Shown here: positions 43,402 to 51,238 of the stretch, one piece after another | Layout: every line of letters begins with the position of its first letter | Position numbering within the stretch: position 1 is the stretch's first letter | From: Streptomyces sp. SAT1 | Lineage (GTDB): Bacteria > Actinomycetota > Actinomycetes > Streptomycetales > Streptomycetaceae | NCBI RefSeq assembly: GCF_001654495.1 | Contig: NZ_CP015849.1 | Span: 992,001-1,056,000 of the forward strand | Reading direction: 5' to 3' | Length of the DNA stretch: 64,000 bases | The notes under the pieces: generated by a model | Database searches by the model: none | The model's input: the letters and a program-made list of their open reading frames with translations, nothing else | What the model was told of the DNA's origin: nothing | Position numbers and translations under genes: made by a program

Positions 43402-44085
43402 ATGCAGGGGACCTCGCAGCCGACACCGCCGGCCGACACCTACCCCCGGACCGACCGCACCGTCCCCACCCGGTCCGCGCAGAAGGCCGCGTACGACAAG
43501 GAACTGGTGCACGCGATACTGGACGAGGGATACGTCTGCCACCTGGGCTTCGTCCGTGACGGGGCGCCCGTGGTGCTGCCGACGCTCTACGGCCGGGTCG
43601 GCGAGCGGCTGTACGTGCACGGTTCGACCGGTTCACGCCCGCTGCGCATGGCCGGCCAGGCCGACCCGGGCCTCGTGGTCTGTCTGACGGTCACCCATGT
43701 CGACGGCCTGGTGCTGGCCCGCTCCGCCTTCCACCACTCGGTCAACTACCGCAGTGTCGTGGTGCACGGCACCGCCCACCAGGTGACCGACCCCGAGGAG
43801 AAGCGGACGGCCCTGGACGCGCTGGTGGACCACGTGGTGCCCGGCCGGGCGGCCGACTCCCGCCCCGGCAACACGAAGGAACTCGCCGCCACCGCCGTGC
43901 TCCGCCTGGACCTCGCGGAGGTCTCCGCCAAGCTGCGCACCGGCGGTGTGAACGAGGAGCCCGAGGACCTCGGCCTCCCGTACTGGGCCGGGGTGGTCCC
44001 GGTCCGTACGGTGTACGGCACGCCGCTCGCCGAGCCGGACCTCGCCGCCGGTGTCGAGGTCCCCGGCTACCTCTCGGAGCTGTGA
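43402..44085 (+). CDS. Pyridoxamine 5'-phosphate oxidase-like flavin-binding protein
   Basis: 227 residues from the ATG at 43402, six bases after GGAG; an ATG at 43390 is also in frame. The FMN-binding split barrel is seen in HAILDEGYVCHLGFVRDGAPVVLPTLYGRVGERLYVHGSTGS and LVLARSAFHHSVNYRSVVVHGTA. This is the nitroimidazole-resistance/PNPOx-like branch; it is not the classical PdxH. The substrate may be a flavin, F420 or a B6 vitamer. Divergent from the MocR gene. Confidence 0.9.
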   Translation: MQGTSQPTPPADTYPRTDRTVPTRSAQKAAYDKELVHAILDEGYVCHLGFVRDGAPVVLPTLYGRVGERLYVHGSTGSRPLRMAGQADPGLVVCLTVTHVDGLVLARSAFHHSVNYRSVVVHGTAHQVTDPEEKRTALDALVDHVVPGRAADSRPGNTKELAATAVLRLDLAEVSAKLRTGGVNEEPEDLGLPYWAGVVPVRTVYGTPLAEPDLAAGVEVPGYLSEL

Positions 44086-44122
44086 CGGCGGCGCGACGAG
44101 CGCCGTAAGGGAACTCCGGGAG

Positions 44123-44157
44123 GGCCCCGCCCGGGACGGCGGATCCCGGGCGGGGCC
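44123..44157. terminator. Strong bidirectional terminator
   Basis: A perfect 14-base stem (44123-44136 with 44144-44157) and seven-base loop, between the convergent PNPOx-like gene and the broken EamA gene. Confidence 0.85.
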
Positions 44158-44171
44158 TCCCCCACCTCCCG

Positions 44172-45122
44172 TCACACCAGGGCGGGTTCCTCCTCGGCGG
44201 TCCGTGCCGCGCGGGTCTCCGCGACGGCGAGGCCGCCGACCGAGCCGAGCATCAGCGCGGTGCCGACGAGGGTCGCCGCCGTCAGCCGCTCCCCGAGCAG
44301 GACGACCGCCAGCACGGCCGCGCTGACCGGCTCCAGGAGCATGATCACGGACACGGTGGCCGAGCGGACGACCGCCGCGCCCGCGAAGTACAGGGCGTAG
44401 GCGAGTGCGGTGGGCACCGTGCCGATGTAGGCCAGCAGCCACAGCAGCCGGACCGGTTCGACGGTGTGCGGCACCAGCCCCTCGGCCGCGGCGAGCGGCA
44501 GCACGCACAGCGTGGCCACCGCGAACGCCCCCACGGTCGTGGCGGAGTGGTCGGCGCCGCCGTCCCGGCCCTAGCGGCGGGTCAGCAGCGTCATCCCGCT
44601 GTACCCGGCCGCGGAGGCGAGGGCGAGCAGGACACCCCACGGCCGTACGGTGGCGCCACCGCTGCCCAGTACCAGCACGGTGAGCCCGGCCAGCGCCCCG
44701 GCGACAGCGGCGGCGCCGGACCGGCCGAGCCGTTCGCCCAGCGTGAGCCGGGCGCCGAGCGCGATGAGCACCGGCCCGGCGCCGAGGGTGACGACGGTCG
44801 CCACCGCGAGGCCGGTCGCGGAGACGGCGGCGAAGTAGGCGGTCTGGAAGACGGCGAGCCCGAACCCGGTGGCACCGGCCCGCAGCAGGACGGCACGGCG
44901 GCCGACGGGCGCCGCGGGCCGCACGCGCGGGCGCAGCAGGCGGACGGCGAGCAGCAGCACGACGCCCACGGCGCAGCGCCAGAAGGACAGGGCGGCCGGT
45001 CCCATGTCACTGGCGCGGTAGACCAGGGAGGCGGCGGCACCGGCGGTGCCCCAGGCGGCACCGGCGACGATCAGACAGAGGAGGCCACGCCCGAGGGACA
45101 GGCCGGAGGAAGCATGCGACAC
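44172..45122 (-). pseudogene. EamA transporter with internal in-frame TAG
   Basis: 951 bases, 317 codons from a GTG at 45122 (GGAGAGAA upstream), giving about 316 residues if read through. The amber codon at 44571-44573 follows [11 protein letters not shown]; translation resumes in the same frame as [22 protein letters not shown] and runs to AEEEPALV. Both halves have EamA hydrophobic segments, so a single base change (most simply TGG to TAG) split an intact gene. The second part has only a GTG at 44534 without a ribosome site. Sequencing error is the other explanation. Confidence 0.85.
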
Positions 45123-45299
45123 GAGTTCTCTCCGCAGAGGTGCAGAAGTTCGGGAAGGAGGACCCCGGTTCGGCGGGGTCGTCGGACTTCTTCTGCGGGC
45201 AGCACCGTCCGGCCCGGCATGGCGCCGGGCCGGCCGAAGGGCCCGCCTCAGGCGGCGGGCGGCGAGACGGTGCGCGCGGGCGTGTGCATGGTCCGCAGC
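45123..45299 (-). promoter_or_regulatory. Leader region with two hairpins between EamA genes
   Basis: On the minus strand, a 12-codon frame (ATG at about 45290: [12 protein letters not shown]) is followed by a perfect 10-base hairpin (45209-45218 with 45224-45233) and then a long stem: GCAGAAG/CTTCTGC outer arms (45142-45148, 45190-45196) around the inner GACCCCG/CGGGGTC hairpin at 45161-45180. The region precedes the broken EamA gene. It may be a terminator for the first EamA gene and leader of the second. Confidence 0.55.
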
Positions 45300-46316
45300 C
45301 TAGCGCCTGTCCTGGATCGTGGTGCCGCGCGCCGACAACTCCCGCTCCGCGGCACCGTCCGCGGCCGGCGCCGCCGCGCTCCCGGCGGGCGCCGAGGACT
45401 GCGCGATGAACGCGCCCAGCAGGACCACGGCGCCGCCCGCCACCTGCGGCGCGGACAGGTGTTCGCCGAGCAGCACCCAGGCCAGCACGGTCGCGATGAC
45501 CGCCTCCAGGCACGCCACCACACCCGCGACCTGCGGGGAGAGCCGGCGCACCGAGAGCACGCCGGTGACGTACGCGAGGACCGTGGCGACCAGCACGATC
45601 CAGACCAGCAGGACGACGGCCGGGACCTGGGTCCCGTTCATCCGGGCGGAGTGCGCGAGGACCGACCAGTCCATGCCCCAGGGCCGCGCCACGGCGGTCA
45701 GCACGACGGCGCCGACGAGCAGCCCGTACGCGATGACGCCGAGCGGGTCGGGTGCCTGGTCGCCCGCGTCGCCGCCCTGGTCGGAGAGGACGAAGTAGCC
45801 GACCTGGCAGCAGGCCGCGCCGAGGGCGAGCAGCAGGCCGAGCGGGTCGAAGCCCAGCCCGGACCACACCTCGACGACACAGGCGAGTCCGCCCGCCGCG
45901 AGGACCACGCCGAGCGCGGCGGCCCGGGTGACCGGCCGCCGCTGCACGAAGCGGACCCAGCCGAGGACCAGGGCCGGTGCCAGGTACTCGATGAGCAGCG
46001 CCACACCGACGGGGATACGGGAGAGCGCGGCGAAGTAGCAGGCCTGGACGCCTGCCACGGCGAGCAGTCCGAACCCGGAGAGCAGGGCGGGGCGCCGGCG
46101 CAGCAGCGCGCGGTGGCGGACGGCGAGCGGCACCATGACCAGGGCCGCGCCGGTGACGCGCAGCCAGACGACGTGCAGCGGGTCGAGGCCCGCCTCGATC
46201 AGCGGTTTGGCCGCGACCCCCGAGCCGCCGAAGGCGACCGCGGAGACGAGCGCGAGACCGAGCCCGACACCTCTGCCGGACTGCCGCTGACTGATCCCAG
46301 ACGTAACCACCGGCAC
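45300..46316 (-). CDS. EamA/DMT-type transporter
   Basis: 338 residues. Ten hydrophobic segments in two EamA repeats (VSAVAFGGSGVAAKPLIEAG ... GLACVVEVW; then LGAACCQVGYFVLSD ... AVIATVLAWVLLGEHLSAPQ). This is a RhtA-like amino-acid or drug exporter. The C-terminus is an Ala/Pro-rich hydrophilic tail. It lies immediately upstream of the broken EamA gene on the same strand, but the two are not close duplicates. The downstream tandem repeat array is in its promoter region. Confidence 0.92.
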   Translation of the reverse strand: MPVVTSGISQRQSGRGVGLGLALVSAVAFGGSGVAAKPLIEAGLDPLHVVWLRVTGAALVMVPLAVRHRALLRRRPALLSGFGLLAVAGVQACYFAALSRIPVGVALLIEYLAPALVLGWVRFVQRRPVTRAAALGVVLAAGGLACVVEVWSGLGFDPLGLLLALGAACCQVGYFVLSDQGGDAGDQAPDPLGVIAYGLLVGAVVLTAVARPWGMDWSVLAHSARMNGTQVPAVVLLVWIVLVATVLAYVTGVLSVRRLSPQVAGVVACLEAVIATVLAWVLLGEHLSAPQVAGGAVVLLGAFIAQSSAPAGSAAAPAADGAAERELSARGTTIQDRR

Positions 46317-46407
46317 ATGATGACAGGCGGCGACATGAGCGTCACTCCTGTTGGCACCTGTCTCACCGGCTGGACGGCACGCACGTCTCGCGGGACGGGA
46401 GGGCGGC

Positions 46408-46511
46408 GCGGGACGGCGGCATGGGCCGGTGCGGGACGGCGGCGCGGGCCGGTGCGGGACGGCGGCGCGGGCCGGTGCGGGACGGCGGCGCGGGCCGGTG
46501 CGGGACGGCGG
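46408..46511. repeat. 23-base tandem repeat array
   Basis: Four units of 23 bases beginning GCGGGACGGCGG (46408, 46431, 46454, 46477) and a partial fifth at 46500-46511. The first differs from the rest at one base (AT for CG); the next three are identical. The array lies between the EamA start (46316) and the end of the Clp-N gene (46517). Confidence 0.92.
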
Positions 46512-46516
46512 ACGGG

Positions 46517-47107
46517 TCAGCCGTCCCCGGCGTACTCCTCGGCGGGGCCCCGGTCCCCGTCCGCGCCCCCTCCCCCGCCCGCTTCCGGGATACCGGCGGC
46601 CAGTTCACGGGCGTCGATCCCCGCGCGGGCGAGCACCTCGACGGCCCGCGATCCGGGCACCTCGACGATTCCGGCGAGGAGGTCGACGCCGCGGGCCGGG
46701 TCGTCACCGCGGCGGGCGGCGCGCGCACGGGCGTGCTCCAGGGCGGCCGACGCCACCGGCGACCAGCCGTCGGCCTCGGCGGCGGCCGCCTCGGTCACCA
46801 CGGGCAGGGCGCCCGAGTCCTCCACGCCGCTCTGCCAGCGCAGGCCGTAGCCGATGCTGCGCTGGACGAGGTAGCCGAGCAGCCGGACGATCCGCGGGCC
46901 GCCGCCGCACACCTCGCGCACCTCGGGGTCCGCCTCAAGGAGCGAGTGCAGCAGGTGGGCGGTGTCGATCTGCCGGTCCGCGTCCCGCAGGGCCCGCCGA
47001 CGGGCACCGGCGACCACCGCCGACAGTTCGGCACTGAGCCCGGCGTCGTCGACCGGGGGGCTGCCGTCCTGCTCACGGACCGGCTGCCGGGGGATACGGG
47101 CTTGCAC
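46517..47107 (-). CDS. Stand-alone Clp N-terminal domain protein
   Basis: 196 residues from a GTG at 47107; an ATG at 47143 and another at 47233 are also in frame. Two repeats of the Clp-N fold are visible: LSAVVAGARRRALRDADRQIDTAHLLHSLLEADPEVR and SPVASAALEHARARAARRGDDPARGVDLLAGIVEVPG. There is no ATPase module, so it is not a ClpA/ClpC chaperone; proteins of this kind may act as adaptors or decoys for the ClpC protease. Acidic Gly-rich C-terminus. Upstream PadR gene in the same direction, 250 bases away. Confidence 0.85.
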   Translation of the reverse strand: MQARIPRQPVREQDGSPPVDDAGLSAELSAVVAGARRRALRDADRQIDTAHLLHSLLEADPEVREVCGGGPRIVRLLGYLVQRSIGYGLRWQSGVEDSGALPVVTEAAAAEADGWSPVASAALEHARARAARRGDDPARGVDLLAGIVEVPGSRAVEVLARAGIDARELAAGIPEAGGGGGADGDRGPAEEYAGDG

Positions 47108-47360
47108 ATCCCCCAGCCCATCAGTCCCGCGGGCCCCGGGCATCCCCGGCGGGAAGCATTTCCGCGTCCCACGCAGAGTGGACACGGCGGGCCGGAATCT
47201 CCTCCTTACGGATGAGATCAGGTCAATTCGCACAGCAGCCGCCGGGACGCCTCACAGACGGCACCGAGCTGCTCCGCGATCCGCTCCGTGACCGGCGAAG
47301 GCGCTCCGTGGAGCGGTTCGCCCCACGGAGCGCCGGATGCCGGATACCGGACGCCGCCCG

Positions 47361-47981
47361 TCAGTCCTCGTCGGCGAGGATCAGGTACAGCTTCTTGCGG
47401 GCCTCGTTGATGACCGCGAGCGCCTTGTCGCGCTGTTCCTTGCTGCCGGTCTTCCAGACCTGCCCGAAGGCCTCCATCAGTCCGGCGCCGGCCTGGCGGA
47501 TCTCGCCGAGAGCCTCCCAGTCGATCCCGCGCGTGGCCTCCTGCCAGGGTGCCTCCGGCGTCTCCTCGGCGGCCGCGCGACCCTCCTCGGTGAGGGAGAA
47601 CAGCTTCTTGCCGCCCTCGGACTCACTGGCGATCAGGCCCTCGTCCTCCAGCAGCTGGAGGGTGGGGTAGACCGAGCCGGGGCTCGGCTTCCACGCGCCG
47701 CCGCTGCGTTCGGCGATCTCCTGGATCATCTCGTAGCCGTGCATGGACCGCTCCTTGAGCAGGGCCAGGATCGATGCCCGTACGTCACCGCGCCGCGCCC
47801 TCCCCCTCGGTCCGCCACGCCCTCGGCCGCCCCAGGGGCCGGGTCCGAAGCCCGGACCGAAGCCCGGTCCGCCCGGCCCGAAGGGGCCGAATGCCGCCCG
47901 ACGCCCGTCGAAGTCCTCGCGGCCGCGCCAGGGGCCGTCGTGCCGGTGTCCACGCTCGAATCCATGGGTACGCATCGCCAC
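47361..47981 (-). CDS. PadR family transcriptional regulator
   Basis: 206 residues from an ATG at 47981 (ATG at 47975 also possible). A Gly/Pro/Phe-rich, disordered N-terminus (1-60; GPGFGPGFGPGPWGGRGRGG) precedes the PadR winged helix (about 65-140: ASILALLKERSMHGYEMIQEIAERSGGAWKPSPGSVYPTLQLLEDEGLI) and a C-terminal dimerisation helix ending ARKKLYLILADED. Such Gly-rich PadRs often regulate ABC or multidrug transporters; no transporter is next to it here. An operator-like palindrome lies upstream. Confidence 0.93.
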   Translation of the reverse strand: MAMRTHGFERGHRHDGPWRGREDFDGRRAAFGPFGPGGPGFGPGFGPGPWGGRGRGGPRGRARRGDVRASILALLKERSMHGYEMIQEIAERSGGAWKPSPGSVYPTLQLLEDEGLIASESEGGKKLFSLTEEGRAAAEETPEAPWQEATRGIDWEALGEIRQAGAGLMEAFGQVWKTGSKEQRDKALAVINEARKKLYLILADED

Positions 47982-47994
47982 TACTCCATTCCAT

Positions 47995-48028
47995 CGTTGA
48001 TCTGTCGCGATGCCTCAACGATATATCG
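47995..48028. promoter_or_regulatory. Probable PadR operator
   Basis: CGTTGA at 47995-48000 and TCAACG at 48015-48020 form six-base arms 14 bases apart; overlapping the right arm is the palindrome CGATATATCG at 48019-48028. AT-rich palindromes next to the start are typical of autoregulated PadR genes. Confidence 0.6.
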
Positions 48029-48164
48029 GAACAGCTCGCCTGACAACCGTCCGACGACAGCCTCGCCCGGCTGCCTGCCGACGGGCCGCCGGTCCGGGCC
48101 GCTCTCAGGCACGGCGACCGGCCCCCATAAAGGCATTGCGGCCCAGGTCCGGCGTCGGATAGAC

Positions 48165-48279
48165 ATGGCGGCCGAACCCCTGCCGACGCGGCAGGAGTCA
48201 TGACAGCGAGAGGAGGGATAAGCCGATGATTCCCAAGATCACTGCGCTTGTGTCCTCCCGGGGCGCGCACCGCGTCTGA
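48165..48279 (+). other. Chain of three overlapping micro-ORFs
   Basis: ATG at 48165 encodes MAAEPLPTRQES and stops at 48201-48203, overlapping the next ATG at 48200 (MTARGGISR), which stops at 48227-48229 and overlaps an ATG at 48226 (MIPKITALVSSRGAHRV, stop 48277-48279). GAGAGGAGGG at 48207-48216 is a strong ribosome site for the third. The GNAT gene begins 44 bases later. The peptides may be a translated leader. The rest of 47982-48322 is promoter and operator sequence. Confidence 0.45.
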
Positions 48280-48322
48280 CCCCCGGAGCGGCCGGGCGCC
48301 TTCACCGGAGCGTGCCTACACC

Positions 48323-49273
48323 GTGGAACAGAACGACCTGACCCTGCGTCCCCTCCGTGGACGCGAAGAACTCGACCTCTTCACCCGACTCCCCTACGGC
48401 CTCAACGCCGAGCTGGCGGACGACCTCGCCACAGGCCGCCGGCGGCCTGAATGGATGTGGGTCGCCCTGCGCGGTGACCGCCTGGTGGCCAGGGCCGCCT
48501 GGTGGAGCCGGCCGGGCGGCGGCGCACCTCTCGTCCTGGACGTCCTCGACATCGACGACGACGTACCGGAACCGGGTGCCGACCGCCTCGACATCGGGGA
48601 ACGCCTGCTGCGCACCGCGCTGGCGGCGACCCTGCCCGACGGGGCACAGCCCCCTGACTACAGCCGCTTCGTCCCGCCGGACTGGCGCGAGGACGCCCTG
48701 CCCAGACGGATCGTCGAGGACCGCATGGCCGTCCTGGAGCGGGCCGGTGCCCGGCTCTTCGTCGAACGGCTGCGCCTGGAGTGGCGTCCGGAGACACCGG
48801 TCCCCGGTCCCGGCGGGCGCCTCGCGTTCCGGCCGCCGCACGACAGCGGAGAACTCGTGTCCCTGATGACGTCGGCGATGGACGGCACGCTCGACGCGCA
48901 CGGCCGCGCCGATTTGACCCGGCTGTCCCCCCGGGAGGCGGCCCTCAAGCACTACGAGGAGGAACTGGCCCTCTACACCAGTCCGCGGGACTGGTGGCGG
49001 GTAGCCACCCTGCCCCGGGGAGAACCGGTGGGATTCGTCCTGCCGGCCCACAACGGCTACAACCCGATCATCGCCTACGTCGCGGTCCTTCCCGCGCACC
49101 GCGGCAACGGCTACATCGACGACCTCCTCGCCGAGGGCACCCGCGTCCTCGCCGAGCAGGACGTCCCGCGCATCCGCGCTTCCACGGACCTCGACAACGT
49201 ACCGATGGCGAACGCGTTCCGACGCGCCGGATACGTCAACTTCGAGCGCGAGATCAACATGACCTGGGGCTGA
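48323..49273 (+). CDS. GNAT family N-acetyltransferase
   Basis: 316 residues from a GTG at 48323. The C-terminal half contains the acetyl-CoA loop in IIAYVAVLPAHRGNGYIDDLLAEGTRVLAE (about residues 254-283), then DVPRIRASTDLDNVPMANAFRRAGYV; the N-terminal half is a second, degenerate GNAT fold. Double-GNAT proteins of this size acetylate small molecules or act in antibiotic modification; the substrate is unknown. It follows the micro-ORF chain and ends at a very strong hairpin. Confidence 0.9.
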   Translation: MEQNDLTLRPLRGREELDLFTRLPYGLNAELADDLATGRRRPEWMWVALRGDRLVARAAWWSRPGGGAPLVLDVLDIDDDVPEPGADRLDIGERLLRTALAATLPDGAQPPDYSRFVPPDWREDALPRRIVEDRMAVLERAGARLFVERLRLEWRPETPVPGPGGRLAFRPPHDSGELVSLMTSAMDGTLDAHGRADLTRLSPREAALKHYEEELALYTSPRDWWRVATLPRGEPVGFVLPAHNGYNPIIAYVAVLPAHRGNGYIDDLLAEGTRVLAEQDVPRIRASTDLDNVPMANAFRRAGYVNFEREINMTWG

Positions 49274-49279
49274 ACCGGG

Positions 49280-49328
49280 CCGGCCGGGCGCCGGGCGCGG
49301 ACCGCGTGCGCGCCCGGCGCCCGGCCGG
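49280..49328. terminator. Very strong terminator hairpin
   Basis: A perfect 20-base stem (49280-49299 with 49309-49328) and nine-base loop, right after the GNAT stop. It is followed by three and a half copies of CTCCGGG (49329-49354). Confidence 0.85.
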
Positions 49329-49354
49329 CTCCGGGCTCCGGGCTCCGGGCTCCG
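49329..49354. repeat. 7-base tandem repeat CTCCGGG
   Basis: CTCCGGG three times and a partial fourth copy, directly after the GNAT terminator stem and about 64 bases before the PhzF start. Confidence 0.85.
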
Positions 49355-49417
49355 ACCAGGCCGCCGGACCCGGATTGGCCTTGGCCCGGGTCCCGCCGGG
49401 CCCTCTACCGTCGGCGC

Positions 49418-50227
49418 ATGCGGATTCGTATCGTCGACGCCTTCACCGACCGTCCCTTCGCGGGTAACCCCGCCGGGGTCCTGCTCCTCGACGCCTTTCC
49501 CGAGGACCAGTGGCTCCAGCGGATCGCCCTGGAGGTCAACCACGCCGAGACGGCTTTCGCCCACCCGCTGCCCGCGGGCGGCGGGGCCGACTGGGCGCTG
49601 CGCTGGTTCACCCCGGCCACCGAGGTCGCGATGTGCGGGCACGCCACGCTCGCCACCGCGCACGTCCTGCACACCACCGGTGCGCACACGGGGCCCGTGC
49701 GCTTCGCCACCCGCAGCGGCGTACTCGCCGCAGCCCCCGGCGACGGCGGCGCGATCACCCTGGACCTGCCGACCGCCCCGCTCACCGCGGTCGCTGTCCC
49801 GGACGGGGTCGCCGAAGCCCTCGGCGCCACGCCCCGCACCGCCTTCGACACCGGTCCCGACGTCGGTGACCTGGTGCTGGAGCTGGCCGACGAGAAGACC
49901 GTCCGGGGCCTCGACCCCGATCTCAGGGCGCTGGCCGCGCACTCGGCGCGTGGCGTCATCGCCACCGCGCGGGCCGAGGACCCCGCCCGCGGCTACGACT
50001 TCGTCTCGCGGTGCTTCTTCCCCAACATCGGCATCGACGAGGACCCGGTGACCGGCAGCGCCCACACCGCCCTCGCCCCCTACTGGTCCGAGCGCCTGGG
50101 CCGCCCCGTCCTCACCGGGCTCCAGGCCTCACCGCGCTCCGGCCTGGTCCGCACCGAGCTGCGCGGCGGACGCACCATGCTCACCGGGCACGCCGTGACG
50201 GTCATCGAGGGCGAACTGCGCGTCTGA
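49418..50227 (+). CDS. PhzF family isomerase-like protein
   Basis: 269 residues from the ATG at 49418. DAFTDRPFAGNPAGVLLLD (residues 7-25) and NHAETAF (about 41-47), whose Glu is the general acid-base of PhzF, are present, with a second half-repeat containing FFPNIGIDEDPVTGSAHTALAPYW. Members resemble diaminopimelate epimerase and act in phenazine synthesis or, more often, on unknown substrates; no phenazine cluster is visible. Convergent with the CPBP gene, 44 bases apart. Confidence 0.93.
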   Translation: MRIRIVDAFTDRPFAGNPAGVLLLDAFPEDQWLQRIALEVNHAETAFAHPLPAGGGADWALRWFTPATEVAMCGHATLATAHVLHTTGAHTGPVRFATRSGVLAAAPGDGGAITLDLPTAPLTAVAVPDGVAEALGATPRTAFDTGPDVGDLVLELADEKTVRGLDPDLRALAAHSARGVIATARAEDPARGYDFVSRCFFPNIGIDEDPVTGSAHTALAPYWSERLGRPVLTGLQASPRSGLVRTELRGGRTMLTGHAVTVIEGELRV

Positions 50228-50271
50228 GGCCGCGTACAGAGACGTGCCTCCGGAGCGCGGGCCCGGCCGGG

Positions 50272-51072
50272 TCAGGCCGTCGGCAGCCAGTCCACCTTCC
50301 CCGCGAGCAGGGCGTAGCCGACGAACGCGCCGATGTCCAGCAGCGAGTGGGCCACCACCAGCGGTCCGACCCGGCCCCACCGCCGGTACAGCCAGACGAA
50401 CACCACGCCCATGGCCATGTTGCCGAGGAAGCCGCCGATGCCCTGATAGAGGTGGTACGAGCCGCGCAGGACGGCGCTGCCCGCGAGCGCGGCTCCCGGG
50501 GTCCAGCCCAGCCGCCCCAGCCTGCGCAGCAGATAGCCGACGACGATCACCTCTTCGAGGACCGCGTTCTGCACCGCGGACAGCACCAGCACCGGGTACT
50601 TCCACCACACGGAGGGCAACGCCTCGGGCACCACGGTGAGGTTGAAGCCGAGGCCGCGGGCGGCGAGGTAGAAGGCGATGCCGGTGCTGCCGATGACCGC
50701 CGCGACGGCGGCCCCGCGGCCCAGGTCGGGCCAGGGGCGGATGCGGTCGAACCCGAGGGTGCGCAGGCTCTGCCCCTCGCGCAGCAGCAGATGCGCGACG
50801 AGCGCGACGGGCACCAGGGCGCTCGCGATCCCGAACAGCTGCCAGGCCAGGTCGAGCCAGGGGCGGCCCGGGGCGGCCGAGGCGTTGAGCGTGGCCGCCT
50901 GGTCCTTGAGGCCGCCGGGTTTCGTGACCGAGCCGACAAAGCTGATCAGGGCGGAGACCCCGCTCGCCCCGAGCGAGAGCGCCAGGACGAGCAGCGTCTC
51001 GTCCCGGAGCGCACGCCGTGACAGCCGTTCGTCCGCATAGAGATCGGTCCCCGGTCCCGCCTCCGCCTGCAC
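50272..51072 (-). CDS. CPBP family intramembrane metalloprotease
   Basis: 266 residues from a GTG at 51072, behind GGGAGG. Eight hydrophobic segments; the CAAX-protease and bacteriocin-processing motifs are AVLEEVIVVGYLLRRLGRL (Glu-Glu-x3-x-Gly/Arg), SYHLYQGIGGFLGNMAMG (HxxxG) and VVAHSLLDIGA (HxxxD). Such proteins cleave or process membrane substrates, and in some bacteria protect against self-made bacteriocins. Standing alone. Confidence 0.9.
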   Translation of the reverse strand: MQAEAGPGTDLYADERLSRRALRDETLLVLALSLGASGVSALISFVGSVTKPGGLKDQAATLNASAAPGRPWLDLAWQLFGIASALVPVALVAHLLLREGQSLRTLGFDRIRPWPDLGRGAAVAAVIGSTGIAFYLAARGLGFNLTVVPEALPSVWWKYPVLVLSAVQNAVLEEVIVVGYLLRRLGRLGWTPGAALAGSAVLRGSYHLYQGIGGFLGNMAMGVVFVWLYRRWGRVGPLVVAHSLLDIGAFVGYALLAGKVDWLPTA

Positions 51073-51238
51073 CCGCGCCTCCCGTTCACGTCCTGAGAGG
51101 TCACAGCTTGCCCGATCCGCTCCCTCCCGGCACGGCCGCCCCCCGCCGGGTGCCCGCCCGGCGCGGCGCCCCCGGCCGGGGCACACCCTCCGGCCGAGGG
51201 CGCCCGACGGCCCCGCGGAAACGATCCTCCCCGGGGGT

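Noticed and set aside
46408-46511. CRISPR array
   Set aside because: The 23-base units are contiguous with no unique spacers, and no cas genes are present.
44466-46850. 794-codon plus-strand frame across the EamA genes
   Set aside because: Gln/Gly/His/Arg-rich shadow frame spanning intergenic DNA and the tandem repeat; no domain.
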